This document shows positions 1-12,838 of a DNA stretch of 64,000 bases, one piece after another. This DNA is from Sesamum alatum (lineage: Eukaryota > Streptophyta > Magnoliopsida > Lamiales > Pedaliaceae), in contig JACGWO010000007.1 in NCBI GenBank assembly GCA_034509735.1, forward strand, positions 24,952,046 to 25,016,045, read 5' to 3'. The position numbers were made by a program, and so were the translations under genes. The notes beneath the pieces were generated by a model. That model saw only the letters and a program-made list of their open reading frames with translations, was not told the DNA's origin and searched no databases. Position 1 is the first letter of the stretch; each line of letters starts with the position of its first letter.

Positions 1-542
1 ATTCTTTCGAAAACATCATAAAATTCTCTAATCACTAGAACATCTAATATACCCAGACTAACCATCGTAGTATCTTTTACATTATCTAAATATGCCTCAC
101 GTCCTTCTTAATTAAATTAAAAACAGTACAATAGAAATTAAATAGTTGAGTTTGACATTCCTTTCTCCCACAATTATCGTCTTCATTTGCCATTTAGTTC
201 TACCTTTTACTTCAATTTTTTTTTGACAGTCAACAATAGCGTGATTACGAATTAACAATCTCTTTCCCCATAATAACGTTAAACTCTTTAAGAGTTATCA
301 TAATCGAATCCTCCTATAGTAGCATCATCCACCACAATTAGACAAGATCTTTCTACTGTATTAACCGCATATATAATACCTTAGTGGTTCTATATCACTG
401 TGTACAAACTTTAATGATTCCTTTGGGCCAGCAGCATGTTCACCTAGTATTCCATCCAATGTGAAACACACATTTGAACTTAGACTCTTTTATCGATTCA
501 ATAATACTTATTCACCAAATATCCTCAAAGGATCTAATCCAT
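1..542 (-). other. Decayed internal region of a gypsy-like element
   Basis: AT-rich sequence with no usable reading frame on either strand. It lies on the internal side of a PBS-like site at 543-554, so on the minus strand it should be the start of the internal region of an LTR element whose 5' LTR is 555-2706. I see no gag or pol motif, so the assignment rests only on the PBS and the LTR beside it. Confidence 0.3.
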
Positions 543-554
543 GCTCTGATACCA
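543..554 (-). promoter_or_regulatory. PBS, initiator tRNA-Met type
   Basis: The plus strand reads GCTCTGATACCA, the reverse complement of the plant initiator tRNA-Met primer-binding sequence TGGTATCAGAGC. It abuts the presumed LTR edge at 555, which sets the element on the minus strand. Confidence 0.55.
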
Positions 555-2706
555 CTAATATAATACATTCTCTATTGATTAAACCCCATTTATAAGAAAT
601 TTCATTTAAACTAATAAGATAAGTACCATTTCCTCCATAATTTTATATCAATATGATACAATTTAAGTACTCATCAAAACGTATTATTTAATATCCACCC
701 GTAGCATTTTTGTACATAAAGAAAGAAAAACGTGAACGTTCTAGTCATAACTAATCTTAAAATACAATTTCAATCAAAGTCTAATATCTCTATAGTTATG
801 TAGCTACAAGTCCCAATTAAAGATAACACTGTTGACCTACCCTAAAAAGATTGGTGGCATGGCTTATAGTCCATTTTGGCTAGGCACTACTTATTTTCTG
901 GAAAAAAATATATGGCAAGGGATGAGTTGCATACTCAATAGGTATAGTAATTAGCTTATATATATATATACATATACACACATGTGCATTAGGAGAAATT
1001 CTATGCAATTGCCAGGAACCAACAATCATTTATCATACAATTATCACAGAATCACAAAATAACCAATACCAATAAATGATACACAAAATTATTGTTTATT
1101 CCCTTAGGGCCTTGTTTACCCAAGTTGGAGTGCATCACTCAATGATCTTTGCCGGCTATCATCACCCCCATCACTATATCTTTTTTTTTTTTTTGCTCGA
1201 TATCACATAACACTCAGCTCGTATAATACCTCATCATCAATGATACCCATAAGACACAGCTCGTGTGATATCTTGCCATCAAATCATATCACACAGCACA
1301 TAGCTCGTGTGATATCTCGCCATTAATCATACCACACACACACAACTCGTATGATATGTCAAATCATCTCCATTGATTAATGACAACACACAGCTCGTCA
1401 TTAATCATATCATCATAAGCCATTACAGTATGCCCCTAGTTAGGTAAACCATCTGTTTATCTCAATTCACAATATTTTCATAAATAATCTCATCATTCAT
1501 TCGTCTTTTTTACATCATAACCACATATAATCATATAATGAAAACTTCACAGAATAACAACGTAATCCATACAAAGAGCCAATAATTCACGATTACGTAT
1601 ACAACACAAGATATAATAGGATATAATATTTATAATCAATATATTAAAAATATCGTAAATTCTAGGTAAAATATTAAATAATATTCATAAATTTTCCATT
1701 AATCTTTTAATATTTCATTTATATTGAATTCAAATCTTCGTTTCATTTTCTTCTAAACAACTAGACATTTTAGGCCTTCTAGAAATATATCTGATTTATC
1801 TATTAACCCATAAGAGTTTATTTTATCAAACCCCTCATATCTTTATAACTATTGTTCTCTACAACATCCCTAAATGAAATTATTACAAAAATCTCATATT
1901 CTTTTCTAATAAGTATATTATTTCTCAAGTATAATTTCTTAATATTTCTTAAACATACTTTTCTAATATTCCTATTAATTTATGCCAATTCTTCACTATT
2001 ATAATAATTATTTATAAACTAGTACCTACAATTATGTATTTGATTAATAAAGTCAATTAATTTGAGTAAACCAATTATAATAATGGCTAAATTTAATAGA
2101 TTAAATAATTTAATTTATTGGCTAAAATACCTCCATCCCAATTAAATATTCGCCCGATCACTAATTTGTATAACTACTCAAATTTATTAAATTATCCGAT
2201 TAAATAAAAATCGGCTAGTACAAATCATATTTGATAAATGCATTTACTAAATAATATAATTATATAATTTAATACAAAATTAAAAATTAAATCTCACCAT
2301 TCAATTTTTTTCCCGAGTGTGTGTGTGTGTTAAATTGTGCTTTGTGTGTGTTGTGTTTTAGTCTAACATATATATAATACATGTACAGAGGGAGAGAGAG
2401 TAGCCAATGGGATGTGTGTGTGTCAATTGAAATTTGCTGATGGCACATGTGGGCCATGCAGTAAATTTTACCCTTTTCATTTATTTCTTGCAAAAGGTTT
2501 GTCAAATTTAAATTTGTCCCTTAAAGTTAAAAATTTATATAATTCAACCCCAAATATTTTATGAAGCTTCAATTTGGTCCTTTCAAGTTTAAAATAAGTA
2601 TATATATATATACTCAAATTTTGATTTATAACTTATAATTAAATTTATTTTCTTAATAATTAACAATTAGCTCCTCAATTATGTATATAATTCAATGGAC
2701 GTCACA
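555..2706 (-). mobile_element. 5' LTR of a Ty3/gypsy-like element, minus strand
   Basis: This AT-rich block lies between a PBS (543-554) and a sharp join to copia LTR sequence at 2707. Read on the minus strand it starts TGTGACGTCC, like the TGTRAYRYCC starts of many chromovirus LTRs. Its part from about 1480 to 2700 is similar to 15200-16646, which ends TGTAATATCC on the same strand. Two copies with equivalent ends support an LTR. Nothing codes for protein; small open frames at 2287 and 2853 are chance. A degenerate tandem repeat and a possible small insertion lie at about 1106-1460. The lineage (Tekay/Del-like) is inference. Confidence 0.5.
1196..1425. repeat. Degenerate tandem repeat with CTCGTGTGATAT core
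   Basis: Four to five imperfect copies of a roughly 40-60 bp unit built on CACAGCTCGTGTGATATC followed by an ATCAATCAT-like stretch. It follows a T-run at about 1182-1195. Unit length varies, so it is an old and eroding array. Confidence 0.55.
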
Positions 2707-3733
2707 CCTAGTCTCTAGTGCCATGGACCATTGCTAGACGGCCACCGATGGTGATGAATGAAAATTTTGATTATTGCATGATCAGTTATTCGGTCAAGTC
2801 TAGCTGAAGGTGAACCTAAAGAGTCACACATAATTCACTGGAAGTAAAGGAGTTAATTTGGATTTAATTTCGGGAGATGAGACAGTTTAATAAGATTAAG
2901 TTGGTCCCCTTTCGGAGTGTCAAGCCATTGTAGATTAATTGGATTAATCAGGCTTGATTCATAAATTATATTTATGAAATTAGAGGATTGGATTTCCCCT
3001 TTTAAATAGATTAAAAAAGGTGGAAATAATATTAGGCTCAAGTATTAATTAGATTTATACATGAAGCCCATTAGGTTTTTGGACCACTTGAATTAGATTT
3101 AAAGGTCCATTCCATAAAGCCCATCAAGAATGGATGGACGAGATTCAATCTAGGGCATGATGAGATGAATGACTAGGATTAAGTTTTACTTGATCGAACC
3201 CTTGGTTGACTAGGATTTGACTAGGTCAAAGTCCTATGATTGACCACCAGCACCCCCTCCTCTCTCGGCCACCTCTCTACTCTCCACCTCCAAAAGCCTC
3301 TCTTGTCTTCTTGTTTTCATACAAGGGGACATACGAAAGATCGATCATGTTAATCAATAGAGTCTGGTCGATTGTTCTCTCCCTTCTTTGATATCTTGCT
3401 AGCATGAGAGTATCAAGAATTCCGGTGAATTTCGTGGACGATTTAGAGGATCTCTACGTTGGGATCTAGGTGGCACATCCCGGAACAGTGTGTGTAGCCG
3501 AATGAAGAAAGCTACAAGGATGAGTACTCTTTGTTCGGAATCTTGTTCTTCGTTTCACCCTATGGCGTCCATGAATCTTGAATGCTTTTTTTTATTCATG
3601 AGATACACCGAACGTCCGGGAGAATCAACGAAAAATCCCTTGATCCAGTTTTAAATTCAGCTTTAATTTTGTTACGCATGTTTAAACTGCTTTTAACGCT
3701 TCCGCCGCACTACTCCCCCGCCGATCCCTGTCA
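2707..3733 (+). mobile_element. Copia LTR fragment (A-like), 3' part
   Basis: It begins abruptly in the conserved LTR block (CCTAGTCTCTAGTGCC...GGTGAACCTAAAGAGTCACA) and runs through TTGAC-rich sequence (about 3200-3250), the conserved ATGAGATACACCGAACG stretch (about 3597) and an LTR end near CCTGTCA. The 5' half is absent because the gypsy-like element ending at 2706 sits in the LTR; its left part should lie beyond the window. No PBS follows, so this is a solo LTR or a 3' LTR. More diverged than the other A-type copies. Confidence 0.6.
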
Positions 3734-4273
3734 CATGCAGGGGGTGATTGGCGGATCTGGGAGGACGATGAGGGGGACGGGGGATCTCGAAGCGGCGGAG
3801 CTGGGAGGACGCGACCAGGGGAGGGGGGGGGGGGACGGAGTAGGAGGGGGGCGTGACTGGGGGGAGGAGGAGGAGGGCGTGAGATGGGGGGAAGGGGGCG
3901 ACAGTGGATCTAGGACGAAGTGGCGGCAGGCGAAGGTGAGGGAGAGGGCGACGACGACGGTCGTCAGTTTGTTGGAAGGTAAATATATATATATATATGT
4001 GTATATATTATTTTCATAAATAATATATATTAATATATTTAAAATATTATATTATTTTTATTAATAATATATATATTAATATATTAAATATATATTATTT
4101 ATTAGTAAAAAATATGCCTGGACGCAGTAGACGCGCGTGTAGTACACTGTTGGGGCTAGGGTGTATTTTGCTCTATATCTAACAACACAGGGGGGTCAAT
4201 TGCTGCTTTGTTTTTATAGGGGGGTAAAGTGCACATTTCCCTTAAGACATGGGGGTAAATTGCATTTTTTCCT
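3734..4273. other. GC-rich then TA-rich segment of unknown origin
   Basis: Three parts are visible. About 3734-3975 is very G-rich, including a run of twelve G at 3823-3834. About 3976-4110 is almost pure TA. About 4187-4260 has three blocks of GGGGGT followed by AAATTGC-like sequence at roughly 40-bp spacing. The last part resembles the end of the MULE-MITE at 35836-36335, so this may be a partial Mutator-like element that captured a GC-rich fragment. A matching left terminal repeat is not visible. The 145-codon open frame starting at 3582 is low-complexity and not credible. Confidence 0.3.
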
Positions 4274-6469
4274 TTCTACCAAGCTGACTCGGTCCATCAA
4301 AACGTCACCTATGTTAACGAACTCTCGAAGCAGATGGTAGCATCTAACAATATGCTTGGTTCGGTGATGAGATTTCGGTTCCTTTGCTTGTGCTATCGCC
4401 CCGTTGTTATCACAGAAGATAACCATCGACTTAGCAATGCTAGGCACATTTCCCTTAGCAGCTTCTGAAGCTAATATGTATTCAACTTCCATGGTGGAAT
4501 CCGTTGTGGTAGCATGCTTGGAACTATTCCAAGCAACCACACCACCATTCAACTTGAATACAGAACATGATGGGACGTAGCATCATGATCATCTAACATG
4601 GAAGCTAGCGTCGCTGTAGCCTTCCAGTATCAATGCTCTACAACTATAAATCAAGAACATAGCTTTAGTCCTTTTCCGGTACTTAAGTATGGTCTTGACA
4701 CTCCATTGTGCCTTTTCGGCACACAACCGATATCGGCTTGTTACACTCAAAGGGAAGGCGACGTCAGACCTAGTGCACTAGACAACATACTGAATGATGC
4801 CTATGGCTAAAGCATAAAGGATGTCCACCATCCGCTTAAATTTCTCATAAGTCTTGGCAGATTACTTTTTGAACAACTTAATCCTGTGCCTCATAGGAAG
4901 AAATCCTCGTTTTGATTTCTCTATCTTTAATCTCTTCAAGACCTTCCCAATATACGAGAATTGAGTCATCCCCAACATCCTTCTAGATCTATCCCTATAG
5001 ATCTTAATGACAAGGATGTAGGAAGCCTCACATCCAAGCTTTAGTGTCACTTAACATTTAACATCATTCCCAATAAGCAAGATGTCGTCCACATAACACA
5101 AAGTATGCAATTAAGCTCCCACTGACTTTTTTGTATACACAATGGTCAAACTCATTCTTGATGAAATCATATCTCCATATGACTTTGTCAAAACATATGT
5201 TCCAGTTTCGGGAAGCTTGTTTGACGCCACAGATGGATCTTTAGAGATGGTTGACCTTTTGCTCTTCTCCAACAGATGTGAAACCCTCCGACTGATCCAT
5301 GTAGATCTCTTTCTCAACAAAACCATAAAGGAAGGTCGTTTTCATGTCCATCTGCCATATCTCATTATTATACTATGCTATTATGGCAAGTAGTATCTGA
5401 ATGGACTTAACTATTACTGCAGGCGAGTAGGTTTTCTCAAAGTCAACCCCAACTCGCTGAGTGTAACCTTTTGCCATAAGTATGGTCTTGAAGGTTGTCA
5501 CCTCCTCGTCAGCTCCAAGCTTATGTTTGTAGACCCATTTGCACCTAATGGCCTTGACACCCTTAGGTAGGTCTATCAGGGCTGAAACCTGGTTTGAACC
5601 GTTGAGTCCATTTTGGATTTCATGGCCTCAAGCCACTTCTCCATACATCTTTGGATCGTTATTCGTACCTACCTAGAAAATCTTTTCTAGGTATCAAGTG
5701 GTTGGGACACTCTGGCCAGGCCTAGAAACCTATACCTATCAGGTGGTTGGGACACTCTAGTTGACCTAGGGAGGACTGAAACATTGTTAGTGGGAGCTGT
5801 CACAAATGACATCGTTATATCCTGCTGTTGTACCTCACTTGGTTCCTCAAGGAGTACCTCATCACGTCAGGTATCCATTGGAAAATCCTTTTTCAAGAAC
5901 ACTGCATTTCTCGAGACAAAGACCTTTTGCCCGAAGGGATCATAAATTTAATACCCTATAGTCTAGGACACTTTCTTAGATGATGCCATGTTAAGGAGTT
6001 TGGTTGTCGTCTCAAGAGCGTATCCCCAGAAGGATAAGGGTAGTTCGATAAAACTCACATGAACTAGAATATGTCCAACAAGGTCCTATTCCTCCTTAGA
6101 CACACCATTCAACTGTGGTGTTCCAAGGAAAGTCCACTAAGAGAGAATCCCATTCTCTTTTAAGTAATCAAGGAATTCACCACTTAAATACTCGTCTGCC
6201 TAGTCCGATCGAAGGGCCTTAATCTAATTGACCGGTTTGGTTCTCAACTTCAACTCTGTACTCTTTAAAACTTCCAAATGCTTCAAACTTTAACCTTAAC
6301 AAGTTCACTAATGGCTAAGTCGACTGATCTTATAACTTCGTAGCAACAGCTTTGCCATCGCCTAGTTCTCAAAATCGAGAACCATCCTTAGATTCCGCAG
6401 TCAGTTATTATAGTTCGTACCGTTGAATTTATTAGTCTCCAAAATCATATTCAAAGGATTTTTAGACAT
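4274..6469 (-). pseudogene. gag-pol: Copia gag-pol remnant of element B1
   Basis: Read from 6469 leftwards: a gag start (MSKNPLNMILETNKFNG) that breaks within about 35 codons, a join straight into the protease-region GDGK motif near 6360, integrase pieces (about 5960-6300), reverse transcriptase pieces (about 4860-5600) and an RNase H stretch (4274-4580). Stops and frameshifts are frequent. About 0.9 kb between gag codon 35 and the protease is gone compared with element B4. The 3' end of pol, the polypurine tract and the 3' LTR are missing, replaced by 3734-4273. This is the most decayed minus-strand copy and cannot encode a protein. Family membership is clear from residues shared with B4. 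Confidence 0.85.
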
Positions 6470-8250
6470 ATCTACATATATGTAATATAAAGTAGAAATA
6501 ACCAAATGACAATAATATTATTGTTCAAGTTGAAAAACATGGTCTTTGGTCTTTAACCCTTCCACTATTTCTACGAAGGCCTACTACTTTCAAGTGTGGT
6601 TTTAGGAAATCATTTTCTACTGGATTTCGGATCCATAACCGCAATTTTTCATTCCTTGCTTTTACAATTCACATGGAAAAAGCCTCATGGGAGATATCAA
6701 ATATCATTCTCATCCAATCAGATTCCCAAGATTTTTTGCCTCACCTCTTCACATAATTTTGAGGACTCCAAGCGAATTATGCTACTCGGAGGATCGACCT
6801 ATCAACCAAATCATACATCAGCTGTCGCCCCCAATGACTCGTGAGACAAGAATGAGCGTATTCCTTTGTTCTTAACAATGGTGCAACTTTCGTCTATTCC
6901 AAATGTGCCACGACTCGTGAGACCACATTCGCGCAGTGATAGCTTCCTCACCACATTGCTATGGATGGACAGCCTGGACAGATCAAACCATTTGATCCAA
7001 GTCCATCTTAAGGCTAGTATTTGAACTTGGTCCAACTAAGTGAAAGTTCAATATGATTGAGAATTGACCGAGACCTCATCACATTAATATTTGGCATGCA
7101 TAAATATCCAATATTCATAAAGCATTAAATAAATACATCATCGCATGCAAATAAACATAGCACAACCCTGTTGGATGATCACGAGGCCAACCTATGCGAC
7201 CCAGTGAGCCCGTAGTGAGTCTATGGTCTGTCTACGGTGGTCCTACATTATTACAAAGTTAGTTACCTATTATCATGCTAATGGGCCTTATAATCTCTCT
7301 TAATTCTTCTTGGGCTTTAACGTTGGGCCTCATCTTCCATTGACTTGCTTTATTACATAAAACATTTAAAACCTCACCAAGACATACCTACTCCCTTTAC
7401 ATTGTAAAAAAAAAAAAAACGTCGATCAAGTCTTATTATTACAAGGCATAAAACAAGAGTCAAGAATTCAATAATAAGAGGCAAATAGGCTCCACCCAAC
7501 ATAAATTAAAATCCATACATTTGGTCAAGAGATCAGTGATCATCCGATGTAATCCAATTAACATCAATTTAAACAATTATTCTAAATAATCATGCTATCC
7601 AAGATATACAATATATCAAAATAATATTCAATATCACAACACATGAATATATGCAGAAAATATAAGTTCAAATCGTAATTTAATGGATATCATTCAAATG
7701 CATCCAATGCATAAATAATACAAAATTAATTATGCAATTTAATTATAGAAAAAATCTAATTAATCAAAAATTAAATAAGCCAATTAATCTCTTTCAAAAA
7801 GTACGCAAAAAATAGCAAACAATCCAATTTTAGAAAACAACGAAAAACAGCACAGAACGGCCCAGCCATTCCGACAGACCGCCCGCAGACGTGCACGCGC
7901 AGGATTCCCTACCTGACCGCAGCACGCGCAGATAGCCGGCCGCGTAGTGCACACCAAAACGCGTTCCCGCGTGCAACGCTATTTGTGCGGCCACCCCTGC
8001 CAGCGCGCCAGGCAGCGCGCAGGCTTGAGCATCTGAGGGCCTGACCGCACGCCTGCCGACCAGTACAAACCAATATTTTATTTATTTTTTTGTTTATGCA
8101 TATGTTACTGAAAAACTATGCAATGTAATTTCAGAAAATAACTCCCAAAAAAAAGATGCATAATATCCATCAATTTCACAAACTTAAATGAGTTCATTTC
8201 TACACATAATCATGCAAGCCAAAGCATATCACATGCTAGAAAAAGCTAAT
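6470..8250 (-). other. gag leader of element B1
   Basis: Non-coding region between 5' LTR and gag. It keeps the family layout: a GC-rich tract at about 7858-8064, an inverted-repeat module at 7173-7545 (arms partly eroded), and two palindromes at 6909-6919 (perfect) and 6833-6843 (two changes), 364 nt from the gag start. No PBS can be found: a deletion around 8240-8262 removed it with the last few hundred bases of the LTR. Confidence 0.7.
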
Positions 8251-11126
8251 ATATCGCAAGATTAAAAGAACCACACTATCAATTAGTGTATTCTTTTAAT
8301 CAATCTTTGTTCTTCAATTAATCCTAGATTAAGAAGAACAAAGAAGGGATAGAGAGAGGAGAGGGGGCAACCGAATGTGTATGACTGCAAGTGAGGAGAG
8401 TGGGTTATGGTTTAGATATATATCTAGGATGTATGGAATAATAAAAATGTGTTTAGATACATAGGGATGTGTCTTGATACATTCTGTTAATTTCGATCAA
8501 TCAAGCTCTCTCATACAAGGTGTGATAAAATCATACCAAGGGGAGAACCGCAATTAGTGGTCGAGTTATGCTTTCCAAAAGCACAACCGGTCACTTACAT
8601 TATATTGTTGGTTGAGTTGTGTGCTTCCAAAACACCACAACTCGGTCAACTCTCATCCTTCCCAGTGGGATGAGTCCAAATTTTTCCTTTCCAAACATAG
8701 AAGTCAACTCGGCCCCTTGGGCCCTAATTTTGTGGGTCGGGCCTCGTCCTAATCTAATTAAATCCAATTAAATTCAAGCCTCACTAAATTATGCCAAAGA
8801 CATTTAATCCAATCAAAAGACTTATGCCCAAATTCTATATTAATAAATCTAATTAATTAATAAGAGCAAGCCCAATACAGTATTTGGTCATCCATCCAAT
8901 GGACTATCCCATGTATAAATAATCTAATTATTTAACGTCTTATAGAATTAATTCCAAATTAATTCCTTCACCTCCTTGGTGATTTGTGTGTGACTCCTTA
9001 GGTTCACTCTCAGCTAGACTTCAGCTTGTGTCCAACATAAGCCCGTTACCATGGGTGACCGTCTAACAGTCCATGGAACTAGAGACTAGGTGAATGTCGA
9101 TCTGAAGATTTAGGCTTCCGAGTTCCATACGCGTACGGTCCTTCCATCCATCTACCTTCTCCCGTCCTCAGTCTAGGGCATGGAATTGGCCGTTGTCATC
9201 TGGACTAGGCTTCTATGATTGTGAATTTTGTCCTCATTTACTTTATTTCCTCGACATAGAAAACTAGTACTATTCGATCAATCACTATGGCAACATATTT
9301 GGAAAGCATAAACGCATCTCCGAGTGCATAGGAGATACCACTATCACATACTAACAGGGGACGAATCCTCGTCTTGAAACACATTGTCCTCACTGTTAGA
9401 ATAGATGATCAGAAAGCCAATTGGATTGGCGGTTTTGGGAACTATTCATCAATTTTTATTAATACAATATTATCCTGATGAATAGAGTAAGTATTCATCA
9501 CTAGCACTGTGTTTGTTGTGCTTACTACTAACGTTGAACGGCGTTTCAACGTCAAAAAAAAAGCCCACAGACCAATTGGATAACCCATGTAGTTGGGTTG
9601 CGCATTGGATGGTGGCTATGAAACCAACTTCTGGGATTTGATTTGAAACATTCTAAGTCGAGGACCTCGAGACTGGCATTGAGTGTCCTATTGAGACTTG
9701 CACTAAGTACTGCATTCACTGGGTGAGTGCCGAGTTTCATGGCGACAGACGAAGGTTGTCTATGCAATTTAGTGGGTTAGTTGACAAGGTGGTTGAGTGA
9801 CTGAAGTGACTCGCGGGAATCATCATATGGAAGCCTTGGAGGCTTGGTCGGTATGACTGGAATTCCCGGTTCCAACAGTACGGGATTAGTCCGCGGACTT
9901 GAGGAATCATGGCAGTCACGTGCATATGAAGACTGTATCTTGGATCTGGCGAGAGGTGATCATTCTGTAAGATGGTCATTATAAGCCTTGTCCAATGCAG
10001 TTGGAGTATGTAGCGAGGATGGTGGATTCCAAGATAGGATCTGTCCTCTGTCAGTACACTCTCTCACTCTCTCTACTCTCAAAATCCTCTTTGTTGCTTC
10101 ATTGATCTATGATCAATTGAAGGACAAAGTAAGATCAAGAAGGAACACTAAATTGATAGTGTAATCTCTTCTTTGATTTCATCCTCTAGATCCGTTTTTT
10201 TCTAGCAAGAAAAACGAGATCTCTCCCGGTGTGGTGTGGATTACGTTAGAGGTCTCTACATTGGGACCTCGCGTGGACGAACGTCGGGAGGAATCAATGC
10301 GTGTAGCCGATGAAAATATAAAATCGAGAAACGTATTGCGATTTATATTTATGCTCTCGATTTCTTCTTTATTCTATAGCCACGAACGCTTATTTATTTT
10401 ATATATGTTTATATTCTGCGTTTATACACCGATAGACCGAGAACGTTCAAGGGAACACCCCTTGAACGCGATATAAATTCTTTTTATTCCGCAAGTTTTT
10501 ATCTCCACCACGCTTCCGCCGCGTTCCCGGGCCAATCCGTTTTCCTTCACTCACTACACATTATGACTGCAATGGACAAAGCTTATGATGAACATGTCCA
10601 TGACACAATCACCTCTCTCCAAATGCAAGATGCAACCATCGTGTCTATGTGACTGTCATGGTTCTTCAAGTCTGAGAACTACTCCCATACTATCGGAGAC
10701 AGGGAACTCCTATCCTACCGACTAAGCCTCCAAGTCTCAATATGATTCTCCGTGAGTTAGTTCAGCTGGCTCGACTCCCACTAAGATTATATAGACGTCC
10801 AATGTTCGTCGCCTATGAAACGCGACACTCATCTTATATATAGGATGCATAGTGCAAGTCCTAGTAGGAGATTCGATACCCAATCTCGATATCTTTGACT
10901 TGGGATGTTTCAGACCAGACCCCCATCACTTGGTTTCATAACCACTTGTGGTCTGTGGGCTTTGCTGTGATGTTGGTACAATACAAACATAACTAAATAA
11001 GCACAAGAAAGGTACAGTCAAGAATGAATACTTATTTATTATTAATTAATATTACATTTCATCGTGTCTGCTGAATAGATTACATAAAGGCCAATCTAAG
11101 TGGCTTTCTGGTAACCTATTCTAACA
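8251..11126 (-). mobile_element. 5' LTR of element B1, split by a solo LTR
   Basis: B-type LTR on the minus strand in two pieces, 8251-9393 and 10550-11126, the second ending CCTATTCTAACA. The conserved LTR block lies at about 8983-9096. No polypurine tract follows 11126, which fits a 5' LTR. Its last few hundred bases next to the PBS are deleted. Small open frames inside it have no support. Confidence 0.75.
9394..10549 (+). mobile_element. Solo C-type LTR with 5-bp target duplication
   Basis: Starts TGTTAGAATAGATGATC, ends TTTTCCTTCA, and is flanked by a perfect CTCAC duplication at 9389-9393 and 10550-10554. No internal region is present, so it is a solo LTR left by LTR-LTR recombination. 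Compared with the C-type LTR at 11336-15196 it lacks a middle portion, with a join near 10055, and so has lost the conserved block and the upstream promoter part. Confidence 0.9.
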
Positions 11127-11335
11127 ATGAATGGTTTCTCAACTCGAAGACAACTATTTTCCTCCACCACCTTCAGGGAAAGTGTACAAAGATAACTACT
11201 TCCTACGCCACCTCCCAAGGGTGGTATATATGAAGGCAACTACTTTCCTCCGCCCCTTTCTAGAGGAGTGCTATCTCAATGAGTGGAGCCTCAAATGGAG
11301 ATGGGAGTCAAATGGAGATTAGGAAAAATCCCAAG
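11127..11335. other. Short spacer, nothing recognised
   Basis: About 210 bp between the end of the B1 LTR and the first recognisable C-type LTR sequence. It has short imperfect repeats (GATAACTACTTCCT and GGCAACTACTTTCCTCC). It may be part of the target DNA or the eroded start of the neighbouring LTR. The 63-codon open frame over it has no family resemblance. Confidence 0.35.
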
Positions 11336-12838
11336 GGCGGTTTTGGGAACTATTCGCCAATTTTTATTGCAGCAATATTATCTTGATGAATAGAGTATGT
11401 ATTCATCGTTGGCACTGTGTTTGTTGTGCTTACTACTAACGTTGAATGGCGTTTCAACGTCACAACAAATGCCCACAGACCAATTCGATAACCCATCTAG
11501 TTGGGTTGCGCATTGGATTGCGGCTATGAAATCAACTTCTGAGGGTTGGTCTGAAATGTTCTAAGTTGAGGACCTTGAGACTGGGCATCGAGTGTCCTAT
11601 TGAGACTTGCACTAAGTATTGCATTCACTGGGTGAGTGCCAAGTTTCATTGGTGACAGACGAAGGTCGCCTATGCAATTTTAGTGGGTTAGTTGACAAGG
11701 TGGTCGACTAACTGAACTGACTCACGGGAATCGACATATGGAAGCCTTGGAGGCTTGGTAGGTATAATTGAAATTCCTGGTTCCGATGGTACGGGATTAG
11801 TCCTTGTACTTCAAGAATCATGGCATTCACGTGCATACGAAGACTGTATCTTGGATCTGGCGAGAGGTGATCATTCCATAAGATGGTCATTATAAGCCTG
11901 GTCCAGTGCAGTTGGAGTATGTAGCGAGGACGGTGGATTAAAAAATAGGATCTATCCCCCATCAGTATATGACGGTGATATCTCCTATGCGCTCTTAGAT
12001 GGTTTAAACTCTGAAAGTCTATGGCCATAGCAATTAATTTAGTAGGAAAGGGTATCCTACTTCGATTGATAGAGTAAATGCATCTCAAGTATTAAACATA
12101 GACGCCTAGTCAAGAATAGGAACCGACGCCCAATTACATACCCTAGACTAAGGGAGACGGTCGACAGTAGGACCGTACCCGTACCGAATCGGCGCCTAAA
12201 TGTTCACGCCAATATTCACCTAGTTTCTAGTGCCATTGACCGTTTCTAGACGACCACCTATGGTGACGGGCTCCTGTTGGACACGAGCCCAAGTCTAGCT
12301 GAGGGTGAACCTAAAGGGTCACACACAAATCACCGAGGAGGTGAAGGAACTGACTTGGAGTCAATTTCAGAGGATGATAAGTAATTGGGTTACTTACGGG
12401 ATTGTCCATTGGGTGGACAAGCCGATATTGTATCGGGCCTTTGTTTTTTTGGTAAACAGAATTTATCGATTAAGTAGAGAATCGAAGGATAGATCTTTTA
12501 ATCAGATTGAAGGATCAATGAAAATTATTTAACTAGACCATGATGTAAATAGGATTTAATTCTTAGGCTTACTGTAATTGGATTACAATAAAATTCGGTT
12601 CATTAAATCTTGGCCCAAGAGAGGTGTTAATTCCACTTTTGGAATTAGAAGAAGTTGGAGTCCTTCTAAAAGGGGATGGGCAAAAATTACTTCTTTTGGA
12701 AGCGCTAAAATTGGTCATGAAGGCCTTTGATGACAAGTTGACTTGTCTCTTTAGGAAATATACAAATCAATTCCAATCAAGCCTCTTTCACTTGGTATGA
12801 TTAAATGATACCTTATGAAATGGTAGGCATGATCAATG

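Noticed and set aside
543..554. The repeated GCTCTGATACCA motif as part of tRNA genes
   Set aside because: Only the 12-base primer complement is present at each site. There is no cloverleaf, and each site abuts an LTR edge.
1106..1460. Tourist-like MITE with ends GGGCCTTGTTTACC and a diverged inverse near GGTAAACC
   Set aside because: The inner inverted matches are only partial, the right end lacks the GGCCC part, and no TTA/TAA duplication is visible on both sides.
3582..4019. 145-codon frame on the plus strand
   Set aside because: It crosses an LTR end into a G-rich tract. The peptide is low-complexity Gly/Arg/Glu with no recognisable domain.
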